From NCBI GenBank assembly GCA_025355745.1, contig JANXZA010000033.1:1-45984 (forward strand): 45,984 nucleotides of DNA. The letters run 5' to 3'. The stretch is from Rhizobacter sp. (lineage in GTDB: Bacteria; Pseudomonadota; Gammaproteobacteria; Burkholderiales; Burkholderiaceae_C). The translations under genes were made by a program, and so were the position numbers. The notes beneath the pieces were generated by a model. It saw only the letters and a program-made list of their open reading frames with translations. It was not told the DNA's origin and made no database searches. Positions 10,053-18,553 of the stretch are shown here, one piece after another; the first letter of the stretch is position 1, and each line of letters starts with the position of its first letter.

Positions 10053-11014
10053 GCTGCGCCTCGCTCGGCATCGCGGCAGCGGCCGCAGAAGGCGATGAGC
10101 CAGGGCAGCAGGTCGGCATCGGGGTCGGCCGCATGAGGGCTCGTGGCACGCCCAACTTGCGGCGCGAAGAACTCGCGGTTCGACAGCCGAAGGAACTCGA
10201 CGAGGTCGTCGCGCAGCGGTCGGAAGCGCGGTTGTGCGGTGACGAACCGGTCGATGCCGGCCTCGAACACGACCTCGCCGGCGCTCGCATTCAAGGCTGC
10301 ATGCAGGCGTTGAATCGCGGCGCGCGCGGCGCGCGGCGCGCCGTTAGTTGCATCAACATCTGGCAGCGCCCGCAGCCTGCGCAGACCACGCCAGGCGCGA
10401 TTGAACGGCCGCTGCGAACGCGCCCACCACGGCGCGCCGAGGTACACCTGCGCCAGGTAGCCGAGCAGCAGCAGGGCCACCACACCCTCGGCCAGCAGGC
10501 GCCAGCGAGTGGCCGTGGTGGTGATCAACGGTGGCCCGGCATCGGGCTGCAGGTCGCCCAGGCCGCGGCGCGGCGACACGTCAATCGGCGCGAGCGGCGA
10601 TACCGTGACCGGCCAGGGTTCGATGCGCAATACCTGTTCGCGCGGCGCGCCGACGAAGCGCAGGTTGAGGGTCGGTGTCTCGAGCGTGCGGGTCTGCGCG
10701 GGCGAGAGGAACACCTGGTAATCGAGCGTCAGTGTGAGGGCGCGGCCGCCCGCCTCCGGCGAGCTGCTGCGAACCACGCTGCGCAGTTCCAGCGCCTTGC
10801 CGCGTGCGCCCGGCCTCGGCAGGCTGGCCTCGTCGAGCACCAGGCCGGTGGGCACATGGACCTGCACGCTGCCCGACACCACATCGCCGACCTGGTAGCC
10901 GAACGCGCGCGGCTCGACGGTGGTGGCGGTCAGCACGGGCTGGGCGTCGAGCGCGCTTGCGGGCGTGGCGAACAGCGCGCAGATCAAACTCAGGGTTCGC
11001 ATGCCGACCCTCAT
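10049..11014 (-). CDS. mxaA: MxaA, methanol dehydrogenase metal-insertion protein
   Basis: A 321-residue protein with a signal peptide (MRTLSLICALFATPASALDA), a periplasmic beta-rich N-terminal half, one transmembrane helix (LLAEGVVALLLLGYLAQV, about residue 175) and a cytoplasmic C-terminal part (PFNRAWRGLRRL ... DLVEFLRLSNREFF). This domain plan and its position between mxaS and mxaC fit MxaA, required for calcium incorporation into MxaFI in Methylorubrum. It overlaps both neighbours by four bases. The first ATG (11014) or one four codons later could be used. Confidence 0.82.
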   Translation of the reverse strand: MRVGMRTLSLICALFATPASALDAQPVLTATTVEPRAFGYQVGDVVSGSVQVHVPTGLVLDEASLPRPGARGKALELRSVVRSSSPEAGGRALTLTLDYQVFLSPAQTRTLETPTLNLRFVGAPREQVLRIEPWPVTVSPLAPIDVSPRRGLGDLQPDAGPPLITTTATRWRLLAEGVVALLLLGYLAQVYLGAPWWARSQRPFNRAWRGLRRLRALPDVDATNGAPRAARAAIQRLHAALNASAGEVVFEAGIDRFVTAQPRFRPLRDDLVEFLRLSNREFFAPQVGRATSPHAADPDADLLPWLIAFCGRCRDAERGAA

Positions 11015-11889
11015 GAATGAAAGTGCCGCGTCACCGCGTCGGCGTCAAAACCGGCTTCGATGAACAGCGGCTTCAGCCGGTGGGCGCGGAACAATTGCAG
11101 CAGCGCATCGCGGCGCTGTTGCAGCGCCTCAAACCACTGCTCGCGCAGCGCGGCGCGCCACCCGACGAGGCGGCGCCGGCCGGTTTCCGGATCGACGATG
11201 TGGGCCAGGCCGAAGCGCGCGGTCAAGGTCAATTCGACCGCATCCCACATCACCACCGGCACCAGATCGTGGTGTGCCATCGACGCCAGTACGCCTTCGA
11301 CCTCGGCCAGCGGGAGGTGGAAGTCCGAGACCAGGAACACCAGCGCGCGCTGCCGGCCGAGGTGCCGGTGGGCGCTTGAAAGCGCGTGCGCCGACGCGCC
11401 GGACGGACCACCCAGTTGCAGCGACCGCAAGGTCCGCGCGAGCCTCGTGCCAGCGCCGCGCGCGCGGGTCGGCAGCAGCAGCAGATCGGTGCGCAGCGTC
11501 GCATCACACCCGACGAAGCCGAAGCTGTCGCCACTGCGCCAGGCGGACACACTCAGGCTGTCGACGAAGTCGGCCACGACATCGAGCCGGCGCCGCGCCC
11601 CAACGAACCCCATCGACGCCGACAGGTCGGCCACCATCACCACCGGCACCGCCTTGCGCTGGCTGTAGACGCGCACCTTCCAGTCGCCGAACGGGTCGCG
11701 CAGGCTGGCGTGCAGGTCGAGCCGGCGCGGATCGGGCGCGTCGAGCAGGCCGGCCTGGCCGCGGTACTCGAAGCCGCTGTCGCCGCGCGAGCTGCGGTGC
11801 CGGCCAGGGAAGTGGCCGAGCACCTGCGAACCGATGCGGTAGTGCAGTTCGGGCACGCGGGTCGTCACCGCTGATAGGTTTGCCAGCAT
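11011..11889 (-). CDS. mxaS: MxaS, DUF58 family protein
   Basis: A 292-residue soluble protein of the DUF58 family: PELHYRIGSQVLGHFPGRHRSSRG near the N-terminus, the DUF58 core LHASLRDPFGDWKVR, and a vWA-like VMVADLSASMGF. DUF58 proteins act next to MoxR-type ATPases, matching mxaR immediately upstream in the operon. The mxaS ATG (11889) lies about 250 bases downstream of the mxaR stop, with three copies of a repeat between them; its stop overlaps the mxaA start. Confidence 0.85.
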   Translation of the reverse strand: MLANLSAVTTRVPELHYRIGSQVLGHFPGRHRSSRGDSGFEYRGQAGLLDAPDPRRLDLHASLRDPFGDWKVRVYSQRKAVPVVMVADLSASMGFVGARRRLDVVADFVDSLSVSAWRSGDSFGFVGCDATLRTDLLLLPTRARGAGTRLARTLRSLQLGGPSGASAHALSSAHRHLGRQRALVFLVSDFHLPLAEVEGVLASMAHHDLVPVVMWDAVELTLTARFGLAHIVDPETGRRRLVGWRAALREQWFEALQQRRDALLQLFRAHRLKPLFIEAGFDADAVTRHFHS

Positions 11890-11903
11890 CGGAACCCGCA
11901 GCG

Positions 11904-12137
11904 CATGTCAGCCGGCGCCGGGCCGCCCCAAGGCGGCTGAGCGCCCCCTCGGGGGGCAGGAGCGAAGCGACGTGGGGGTTGGCATGTCAGCCGGCGCCGG
12001 GCCGCCCCAAGGCGGCTGAGCGCCCCCTCGGGGGGCAGGAGCGAAGCGACGTGGGGGCTGTCATGTCAGCCGGCGCCGGGCCGCCCCAAGGCGGCTGAGC
12101 GCCCCCCGGGGGCAGGAGCGAAGCGACGGGGGGCTGT
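11904..12137. repeat. Three tandem copies of a ~79-bp intergenic repeat
   Basis: Copies run 11904-11982, 11983-12061 and 12062-12137. Each begins CATGTCAGCCGGCGCCGGGC and contains two strong hairpins: GCCGCC-CCAA-GGCGGC and a C5/G6 stem around CCCCCTCGGGGGG. It then carries AGGAGCGAAGCGACG. The first two copies are nearly identical; the third has lost a few bases around the C/G stem. This type of hairpin repeat is familiar from intergenic regions of Burkholderiales genomes. Here it sits between mxaR and mxaS, inside an otherwise tightly packed operon. Confidence 0.92.
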
Positions 12138-12141
12138 CATC

Positions 12142-13164
12142 TCAGGGCGCCGCCACGCGCGCCAGGATGGCGCTCATCAGCGGGCCCGAGATCTCGTGCC
12201 GGCGCAGCTCGTAGACCGGCTGGTAGCACAGCCGGTGCGCGATCGTCTCGACGAACACGGCCTGCACATCTTCCGGCGTGACATGGTCGCGGTCGTCGAG
12301 CCAGGCCGCCACGCGCGCGGCGCGCAGCAGCAGGCTCATGCCGCGCGGGCTGGCGCCGGCCAGCATCAGCTGCGCGCTGTCGAGGTCCGACAACTGCACC
12401 CCGTATTCGGCCGGCGCGGCGGTGGCGCGCCACAGCGCCAGTGCGTAAGTCTGCAGCGCCTCGGAGGCCTGCACGCTTTGCTGGATCACGGCGCCGACCT
12501 GGTTCAGTTCCCGGTGCGCGACCATCGCGCTGGCGAGCGAGGCGACGAGCCTGTCGGCGTCATGAAAGCGCGGGTCGAACATCAACGCGCGACGGTCGGC
12601 ATCGGTGGCTGGCGCGTCGATCGTCACCTCCATCATGAAGCGATCCCGCGCGGCGGACGAGATCTCGAAGGTCTCTTCGCGCTCGACCCGGTTCCGGTCG
12701 GCGAACACCAGCAGGTGCGGGAAGCGGTGCTCGCGGTTGAAGGCCGAAACGCTGCGCTCGGCCATCACCCGCAGCAGCAGCGAATGGACTTGCGGGCGGG
12801 CCCGGTTGATCTCGTTGAAGAAGAAGATCGCCAGGCTCTCGCCGTGCCGGATCAAGGGCCCGGGGTCGACCGCCGGCCGCCCTTCGGCGCTGATGTAGGT
12901 GTAGTAGATCAGGTCGTTCGGCATCAGGTCGATGGTGCCCTCGGTGCGCGCGAAGTCACCGCCCAGCACCTGCGCGAAGGCGCGCAGCAGGGTCGTCTTG
13001 CCGACGCCCACATCGCCCTGCAGCAGCACATGGCCGCGCGCGAACACTGCCGTGTTGACAAGGCGGATGACGCGCGCCTGGCCGATCACGGCGCGGCCCA
13101 CTTCGGCCTCGATGGCGAGTGCGCGGTGGCGCCAGTCGCTCAGCAGCGCGTCGTTGCGATCCAT
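12142..13164 (-). CDS. mxaR: MxaR, MoxR-type AAA+ ATPase
   Basis: A 340-residue AAA+ ATPase of the MoxR family: Walker A GDVGVGKTT at residues 50-58, Walker B FFFNEINRARPQVHSLLL, and the C-terminal lid region SPRGMSLLLRAARVAAWLDDRDHVTPEDV. MoxR/MxaR ATPases work as chaperones with the DUF58 and vWA partners encoded next (MxaS, A, C, K, L) to activate methanol dehydrogenase. The reading frame stays open upstream, but ATG 13164 (MDRNDALLSDWRHRAL) begins 47 bases after the TonB receptor stop and fits the family length. Confidence 0.88.
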   Translation of the reverse strand: MDRNDALLSDWRHRALAIEAEVGRAVIGQARVIRLVNTAVFARGHVLLQGDVGVGKTTLLRAFAQVLGGDFARTEGTIDLMPNDLIYYTYISAEGRPAVDPGPLIRHGESLAIFFFNEINRARPQVHSLLLRVMAERSVSAFNREHRFPHLLVFADRNRVEREETFEISSAARDRFMMEVTIDAPATDADRRALMFDPRFHDADRLVASLASAMVAHRELNQVGAVIQQSVQASEALQTYALALWRATAAPAEYGVQLSDLDSAQLMLAGASPRGMSLLLRAARVAAWLDDRDHVTPEDVQAVFVETIAHRLCYQPVYELRRHEISGPLMSAILARVAAP

Positions 13165-13211
13165 CTCGGGCCTTTCATGGTCTGGTGACGGCCGCAGCGC
13201 CGCACGCCGGC

Positions 13212-15503
13212 CTAGTCGAACGCATAGTGCACGCCCGCCCAGGCGCCGCGCGGCGTGCCGTTGCCGCGGAACTGCTCGGCGCGCGCGTTGGCCGGGTCGA
13301 AGCCCATCGAGGCGCCGGTGAAGACGTTGTCGCCGAGCACGCCGAAGTTCGCGTAGCGGCGGTTGAAGACGTTGTCGACGCGGGCGAAGAGTTGCAGCTT
13401 CGGACTGACCTGATAACGCGTGTCGAGATTCAACAGCGCGTAGCCCGGCACCCGGCCGCTGGCATCGAGGTTGTTCTCGTCGCCGCGCGCGTACTGAGCG
13501 CTGGCGATCTGCAGGTTCGCCGCGATGCTCCACGGCGCCGTCAGATTCATCTCGAGGCGCGCCTTCAACGCGTGGCGCGGGATCGACGGAATGCGGTCGC
13601 CGCGCTTCACGCTGATGGCACCGTTCGCATCGGCGCTGGAGTTGCTCGGGCTGTTTTCGACGAAGCCGGTGAGGTAGCGCGCGTCGATGAAGTTGTAGCG
13701 CAGCGTCACGGTGGCGGTGCCCAGGCGCGTGCTGGCGCCGGCCTCCAGACCCTGGCGGCGCGTCGTGCCGACGTTCTGAAAGTAGCCGGCATTCAAGGCC
13801 ACACCGTTGCTGCTGACGAACTGCAGGTCGTCCTTCAGATCGGTGCGAAACAGCGCCAGGCTCCAGGTCGTGGCGTCACCCAGCTTGCCGCGCCCGCCGA
13901 CCTCGAAGGTCTGCGAGACGATCTTCTTCAGCGGCGGGTCGGCGAGGAAATTGTTCGGCAGTTTGCACGGCGCGTTCGGGTCGGCGCAGGTCAGCTCGAT
14001 GGCGGTCGGCGCGCGCATGCCTTCGGCGTATCCGACATACAAGGTCAGCGCCCTGCTCGGGTTGAAGTTCAGCCCGATCGCCGGGTTGAAGCGCGTGAAG
14101 CGGTGCGTGCCGTTCAGCTCGGGCGCCGTGCCGCTGCGGTCTTCGATGCGCACGTCGGCGCGGTTCAGGCGCCCGGCCAGGGTCAGCGTCCAGCGCTCGT
14201 CGAGGTCGAGTGAATCGGAGACGAAGGCACCGAGGTGGCGGGTGCTCGAGTCGGCGTCGGTGTCGGTCTGAAACGCACCGGTGCCCACCGCCCCGCGGTC
14301 GGCACCGAACGCCGCCTCTTGCGATGCGCGGCTGAAGCGCGCGCGGCCCGCGTCGACGCTGACGCCGAGCACCAGTTTGTTGGCCCGCCCGCCGAGCGGC
14401 GCCGTGTGTGCGAGCTGCACGCCCAGGCCCTGGCTGCGCTGCGCGATCGTCGAGGCATCGTTGAACGCCTGGACCGGATCGGCGGGGCCGAAGTTGGCGT
14501 TGACGTTGCTGCTCACGCTGCGGTTCGTGTAGTCGCGGCCATAGGCATTGCCGCTGAGCAGCAGGGTTTCCGTCAGCGCGTGGCTGGCCTTCAACGCGAC
14601 CAGCGTGGCGCGGTTGATGTTCTGGTCGGGGTAGGTGTAGGCCTGGCGGATGTCGGGGAAGCTGAGCGGCAGCGTTTGCGTCGCGGCCAGGCGGTTGTCG
14701 GCGCCGCTGAGGCTGAGTTCGATGTCGCTGCGCTCGTCCTGCCAGCCGACCTTGGCGAACCCCTGGCGCACGCGGCTGGCGTTGTGCTCGGCCCAGCCGG
14801 AGTCGCGCGCATCGTTGGCGGTGACGAACCAGTCCCAGGCGCCGTGCTTGCCGCCGGTCTCGACCAGCAGCGTGCGGCGCCCGAACGAGCCGCCTGACGC
14901 GGTCAGCGCGCCGCCCGGCGCGTTCGGGTATTCGGTTGCGCCGCGCTTGCTGTACAGCGCGATCGCGCCGCCCAGCGTGTTCAGCCCGAAGGCCGGGTTC
15001 GAGCCGGGAATCAACTGGATGCTGGCGATCGCCGACTGCGGGATCAGGTCCCAGTTGACCGCGTCGCCGAAGGGTTCGTTGATGCGCACGCCGTCGAAGA
15101 AGACCGAGATCGCCTGCGGCGTGCCGAGCAGGGGCGAGGCGGTGAAGCCGCGAAAGTTGATGTCGGGCTGGTACGGGTTGCCTTGCGCGGCGTTGACCGT
15201 GATGCTGGTCGCGTTCTGCTCCAGGAATTCGGTCAGGTTGCCGGCGCGTTGCAGGCGCAGATCGCGGCCGGTGAACACCTGTGCGTTCGCCGGCAGCTTG
15301 CTCAGGGCCACGCCCGAACCTGGCAGCGGCGTGGTGGTGATCACTTCAACGTTTGGCAGCTTGACCTCGGGCGCCAGCGCAATGACCTGCGCGCCAGCCG
15401 CCATTGCGGTGCCGGCAAGGCCAGCGGCGCAAGCAGCCCGCATGGTCGCTCGCTTCAGGTACGGGGTTGGGATGCGGGCGTTGCAGGCTCGGGCCTCTGA
15501 CAT
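13212..15503 (-). CDS. TonB-dependent outer-membrane receptor
   Basis: A 763-residue outer-membrane receptor. After a cleavable leader (signal core from MRAACAAGLAGTAMA, residues 21-35) comes a plug domain (VFTGRDLRLQRAGNLTEFLEQN ... FFDGVRINEPFGD ... IPGSNPAFGLNTLGGAI), then a beta-barrel with many aromatic-rich strands, ending in HYAFD with a terminal aromatic next to Asp. ATG 15443 is an alternative start that would begin just before the signal peptide. It transports a scarce ligand using TonB energy. Lying between mxaR and a divergent lanthanide-type methanol dehydrogenase, it is a good candidate for lanthanide (lanthanophore) uptake, by analogy with LutH in Methylorubrum. The substrate is inferred only from context. 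Confidence 0.85.
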   Translation of the reverse strand: MSEARACNARIPTPYLKRATMRAACAAGLAGTAMAAGAQVIALAPEVKLPNVEVITTTPLPGSGVALSKLPANAQVFTGRDLRLQRAGNLTEFLEQNATSITVNAAQGNPYQPDINFRGFTASPLLGTPQAISVFFDGVRINEPFGDAVNWDLIPQSAIASIQLIPGSNPAFGLNTLGGAIALYSKRGATEYPNAPGGALTASGGSFGRRTLLVETGGKHGAWDWFVTANDARDSGWAEHNASRVRQGFAKVGWQDERSDIELSLSGADNRLAATQTLPLSFPDIRQAYTYPDQNINRATLVALKASHALTETLLLSGNAYGRDYTNRSVSSNVNANFGPADPVQAFNDASTIAQRSQGLGVQLAHTAPLGGRANKLVLGVSVDAGRARFSRASQEAAFGADRGAVGTGAFQTDTDADSSTRHLGAFVSDSLDLDERWTLTLAGRLNRADVRIEDRSGTAPELNGTHRFTRFNPAIGLNFNPSRALTLYVGYAEGMRAPTAIELTCADPNAPCKLPNNFLADPPLKKIVSQTFEVGGRGKLGDATTWSLALFRTDLKDDLQFVSSNGVALNAGYFQNVGTTRRQGLEAGASTRLGTATVTLRYNFIDARYLTGFVENSPSNSSADANGAISVKRGDRIPSIPRHALKARLEMNLTAPWSIAANLQIASAQYARGDENNLDASGRVPGYALLNLDTRYQVSPKLQLFARVDNVFNRRYANFGVLGDNVFTGASMGFDPANARAEQFRGNGTPRGAWAGVHYAFD

Positions 15504-16145
15504 GGGTTCGGGCGGCTCGGGGCCGTGTGACGGGGTTGCGAAAGTTTCATTGCCATCCGCTGTCAGAGCTGCCGGTGGCGCATGGTCGAGTGCAGCACAG
15601 AGCAGCAATTGCCGGGCCCAACCGCCGATGCACAGGGTCGCTTGCCGTCATGCCGTGCAGCGTGTGCGGCGCCGCAGTGTGAGGCCAGCGGCAACCCTCA
15701 GCCCTCAGTGCTTCACCTCATGTTGCAGCTCGTTGCCGGCGCGCGGCGGCGCGCATCGGCAGCGCGTGGCTTGACACTGGAACACTGTGTGCCGAAAGTG
15801 ATTGCCACAGTTCTGGCGCAGCATTGGCTTCATATCCGGAACAGGAAATCACCTTGCGCGGCCACATCCGGGCTGACCCTAGTGCGAGCGCCGCGAGCGG
15901 ATCGAAAAGAGCCGACGAGAAGCCTTCGAGGGTGTCGAACGACCGGGTTATTCCTTAGGAATTGGGCGCCGATGGGGTCGGCCGCGCGCTTCACGCCCAG
16001 CGTTGAATGGGTCGGCCGCGCGCGTTTCAAAACAGGCTCGCAACTTGCAATCAGGCACGCGCCGGCATACCTCAAGGCGCACGGCCGTCGTCCTCTCAGC
16101 GGGTCACTGCGAGGGGCTGTGGTGTTCTTAAATCTGGAGACTTCA
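15504..16145. promoter_or_regulatory. Divergent control region, TonB receptor / xoxF
   Basis: This 642-base stretch has no convincing gene. It separates the minus-strand TonB receptor and mxa genes from plus-strand xoxF. It holds a -35-like TTGACA at 15771-15776 without a clear -10, a perfect palindrome at 15950-15962, and a 15-base direct repeat GGGTCGGCCGCGCGC at 15975-15989 and 16009-16023. A Shine-Dalgarno GGAGA at 16136-16140 lies five bases before the xoxF ATG. An open frame runs through it continuous with xoxF, but the translation before the ATG is not protein-like. Confidence 0.6.
15950..15962. promoter_or_regulatory. Palindrome ATTCCTTAGGAAT, candidate operator
   Basis: A perfect AT-rich inverted repeat (ATTCC-TTA-GGAAT) in GC-rich surroundings, 184 bases upstream of the xoxF start. 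It could bind a dimeric regulator such as the LuxR-type response regulator encoded at 32946-33575. No binding evidence is available from sequence alone. Confidence 0.4.
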
Positions 16146-17966
16146 ATGCAAATTTCGGGGCAACAACTCGGGCGCCCATGGCGTCTTGCAGCAGCAGCGC
16201 TGCTCGCGGTTCCGGTGCTGGCATTCGCCAACCCGGACGTCGAGAAGAACATCGCCAATTCAAAGAATTGGGCGATGCAGGCGGGCGACATGTTCAACCA
16301 GCGCTACACCAAGCTGAACCAGATCAACACGGGCAACGTCGCCAAGATGCAGGTCGCGTGGACCTTCTCTACCGGCGTGCTGCGCGGCCATGAAGGCTCG
16401 CCACTGGTGATCGACGGCAAGATGTACCTGCACTCGCCGTTTCCCAACAAGGTCTTCGCCGTCGACCTCGACACCCAGAAGATCCTCTGGAAGTACGAGC
16501 CCAAGCAAGACCCGGCCGTGATCCCGCAGATGTGCTGCGACACCGTGAACCGCGGCCTGGCGTATGCCGAAGGCAAGATCTTCCTGCAGCAGGCCGACAG
16601 CATGCTGCTGGCGCTCGACGCCAAGACCGGCAAGGTGATCTGGAGCGTCAAGAACGGCGACCCGAAGCTCGGTGCCGTGAATACCAACGCGCCGCACGTT
16701 TTCAAGGACAAGGTCATCACCGGCATCAGCGGTGGCGAGTGGGGCGTGCGCGGCTTCCTGGCCGCCTACGACATCAACACCGGCAAGCAGGTCTGGAAGG
16801 GCTACAGCGTCGGCCCCGATGCCGAGATGCTGATGGACCCGGACAAGACCATGACCTGGACCAACGGTGCGATGGCACCGGTCGGCAAGGACTCTTCGCT
16901 GAAGACCTGGAAGGGCGATCAGTGGAAGACCGGCGGCGGCACCACCTGGGGCTGGTTCAGCTACGACAAGGCGACCAATGCCGTGTACTACGGCACCGGC
17001 AACCCTTCCACCTGGAACCCGGCGCAGCGCCCGGGCGACAACAAGTGGTCGATGACGATCTTCGCGCGTGACGTCGACACCGGCATGGCGAAATGGGTCT
17101 ATCAGATGACGCCGTTCGACGAGTGGGACTTCGACGGCATCAACGAAATGATCCTGGCCGACATCGATGTGAAGGGCAAGCCGACCAAGGCCCTGGTGCA
17201 CTTCGACCGCAACGGCTTCGGCTACACGCTCGACCGCGTGACCGGCGCGCTGTTGGTGGCCGAAAAGTACGACCCGAAGGTGAACTGGGCTACCCACGTC
17301 GACATGAAGACGGGCCGCCCGCAAGTGGTCTCCAAGTATTCCACCGCGCAAGGCGGGCCTGATGTCAACACCAAGGGCATCTGCCCGGCGGCGCTGGGCA
17401 GCAAGGACCAGCAGCCGGCGTCGTTCGACCCCGAGACCAAGCTCTTCTACGTGCCGACCAACCATGTCTGCATGGACTACGAGCCCTTCAAGGTCGAATA
17501 CACCGCCGGCCAGCCGTATGTGGGTGCGACGCTGTCGATGTTCCCGGCGCCGGGCAGCCACGGCGGCATGGGCAACTTCATCGCCTGGAACGCCGGCACC
17601 GGCAAGATCGAGCAAAGCCACGCCGAGAAGTTCTCGGTCTGGAGCGGCTCGCTCAACACCGCTGGCGGTCTGTCGTGCTACGGCACGCTCGAGGGTTACC
17701 TGAAGTGCGTTGACAAGAAGGACATCAACAAGGAGTTGTTCAAGTTCAAGACGCCGTCGGGCATCATCGGCAACGTGTTCTCTTATGAGCACAAGGGCAA
17801 GCAATACATCGGCGTGTTCTCGGGCATTGGCGGCTGGGCCGGCATCGGCATGGCAGCGGGCCTCGAGAAAGACGCGGATGGCCTGGGGGCCGTCGGCGGC
17901 TACAAGGAACTCAGCCAATACACCGAACTCGGAGGTTCGTTGACGGTGTTCGCCTTGCCCAACTGA
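16146..17966 (+). CDS. xoxF: XoxF, lanthanide-type PQQ methanol dehydrogenase
   Basis: A 606-residue periplasmic quinoprotein. A signal peptide ([15 protein letters not shown]) precedes an eight-bladed propeller. Landmarks of the family are all present: adjacent Cys130-Cys131 (MCCDTVNRG), Glu198 (GISGGEWG), Asn286 (GTGNPSTWN) and catalytic Asp328 in DEWDFDG. Two residues later comes Asp330, where calcium enzymes (MxaF) have Ala. This extra Asp is the known marker for lanthanide coordination, so the protein is a XoxF, from memory most like clade XoxF5. It oxidises methanol, passing electrons to a cytochrome c. The start is fixed by a GGAGA site and the signal peptide. xoxG and xoxJ follow on the same strand. 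Confidence 0.95.
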   Translation: MQISGQQLGRPWRLAAAALLAVPVLAFANPDVEKNIANSKNWAMQAGDMFNQRYTKLNQINTGNVAKMQVAWTFSTGVLRGHEGSPLVIDGKMYLHSPFPNKVFAVDLDTQKILWKYEPKQDPAVIPQMCCDTVNRGLAYAEGKIFLQQADSMLLALDAKTGKVIWSVKNGDPKLGAVNTNAPHVFKDKVITGISGGEWGVRGFLAAYDINTGKQVWKGYSVGPDAEMLMDPDKTMTWTNGAMAPVGKDSSLKTWKGDQWKTGGGTTWGWFSYDKATNAVYYGTGNPSTWNPAQRPGDNKWSMTIFARDVDTGMAKWVYQMTPFDEWDFDGINEMILADIDVKGKPTKALVHFDRNGFGYTLDRVTGALLVAEKYDPKVNWATHVDMKTGRPQVVSKYSTAQGGPDVNTKGICPAALGSKDQQPASFDPETKLFYVPTNHVCMDYEPFKVEYTAGQPYVGATLSMFPAPGSHGGMGNFIAWNAGTGKIEQSHAEKFSVWSGSLNTAGGLSCYGTLEGYLKCVDKKDINKELFKFKTPSGIIGNVFSYEHKGKQYIGVFSGIGGWAGIGMAAGLEKDADGLGAVGGYKELSQYTELGGSLTVFALPN

Positions 17967-18009
17967 GGCAGTATCGGGGGGCTTGAGCCATTGAATGGCC
18001 GCAGCCCCT

Positions 18010-18097
18010 GACCGAATCGAAGACCGAATCGAAGACCGAATCGGGATATCGAACAGGGATATCGAACAGGGATCCCGAAACGGGATCTCGAACCGGG
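18010..18097. repeat. Minisatellite between xoxF and xoxG
   Basis: Three 12-base units (GACCGAATCGAA at 18010 and 18022, GACCGAATCGGG at 18034) are followed without gap by four 13-base units (ATATCGAACAGGG at 18046 and 18059, ATCCCGAAACGGG at 18072, ATCTCGAACCGGG at 18085). The two unit types share the core TCGAA/CGAA, suggesting descent from one motif. They fill most of the xoxF-xoxG spacer. Confidence 0.93.
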
Positions 18098-18166
18098 GGA
18101 TGGCCGCCGCAAGGAAGCCGTCTCCCTTTTTCGTTGAGTTGATTGAACCCAGAGGATTGCCCGACC

Positions 18167-18553
18167 ATGAAAGTGAAGACGTTCCTGCTGCCCGCCTTGC
18201 TGTGTCTGGCGGGCGCCGCACACACTGCCGATGCCCCCATCAAAGTGGTCGAAGGCTACAAGGTCGATGCCGAGACGATGAAGGGTTTTCGCACCTGGCG
18301 CGCCGCCGCCTGCGACCGCTGCCATGGCGCCAATCAGGAAGGCCTGGTCGGCCCCTCGCTGGTGAACAGCCTGAAGGTGCTTACCAAAGAGGAGTTCATC
18401 ACGACGGTGAAGAATGGCCGGCTCGAAAAAGGCATGCAGAGCTTCGGCAACAGCCCGCAGGTAATGGACAACATCGACCAGCTCTATGCCTACCTGAAAG
18501 GCCGCTCAGACGGGCAGATCACGCGCGCCAAGGTCGAGCCGATCGCCCAATGA
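18167..18553 (+). CDS. xoxG: Cytochrome c associated with XoxF (XoxG)
   Basis: A 128-residue c-type cytochrome: signal peptide MKVKTFLLPALLCLAGAAHTADA, one haem site Cys49-Asp-Arg-Cys52-His53, and a Met-bearing C-terminal region (LEKGMQSFGNSP) that could supply the axial ligand. Its place directly behind xoxF makes it the likely electron acceptor of the dehydrogenase. It is shorter than many cytochrome cL proteins. The ATG was chosen for the signal peptide; an upstream ATG eight codons earlier lacks one. Its stop overlaps the xoxJ start (ATGA). Confidence 0.88.
   Translation: MKVKTFLLPALLCLAGAAHTADAPIKVVEGYKVDAETMKGFRTWRAAACDRCHGANQEGLVGPSLVNSLKVLTKEEFITTVKNGRLEKGMQSFGNSPQVMDNIDQLYAYLKGRSDGQITRAKVEPIAQ

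Noticed and set aside
11904-12137. CRISPR array
   Set aside because: Only three directly adjoining 79-bp units with no unique spacers; they are tandem hairpin repeats.
15582-16145. Long in-frame extension upstream of xoxF
   Set aside because: The frame is open but the translation is compositionally unlike protein, the ATG at 16146 has a GGAGA site, and a signal peptide begins there.
18010-18097. CRISPR-like or iteron origin
   Set aside because: Units of 12-13 bp without spacers, no replication gene nearby and no AT-rich region; better explained as slippage repeats.
16260-18221. Long open frame on the minus strand opposite xoxF
   Set aside because: It is an antisense shadow caused by high third-position GC; no domain is recognisable and xoxF on the other strand is certain.
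17995-18549. In-frame extension upstream of xoxJ
   Set aside because: It runs through the minisatellite and the xoxG gene in another frame; the ATG at 18550 overlapping the xoxG stop gives a proper signal peptide.
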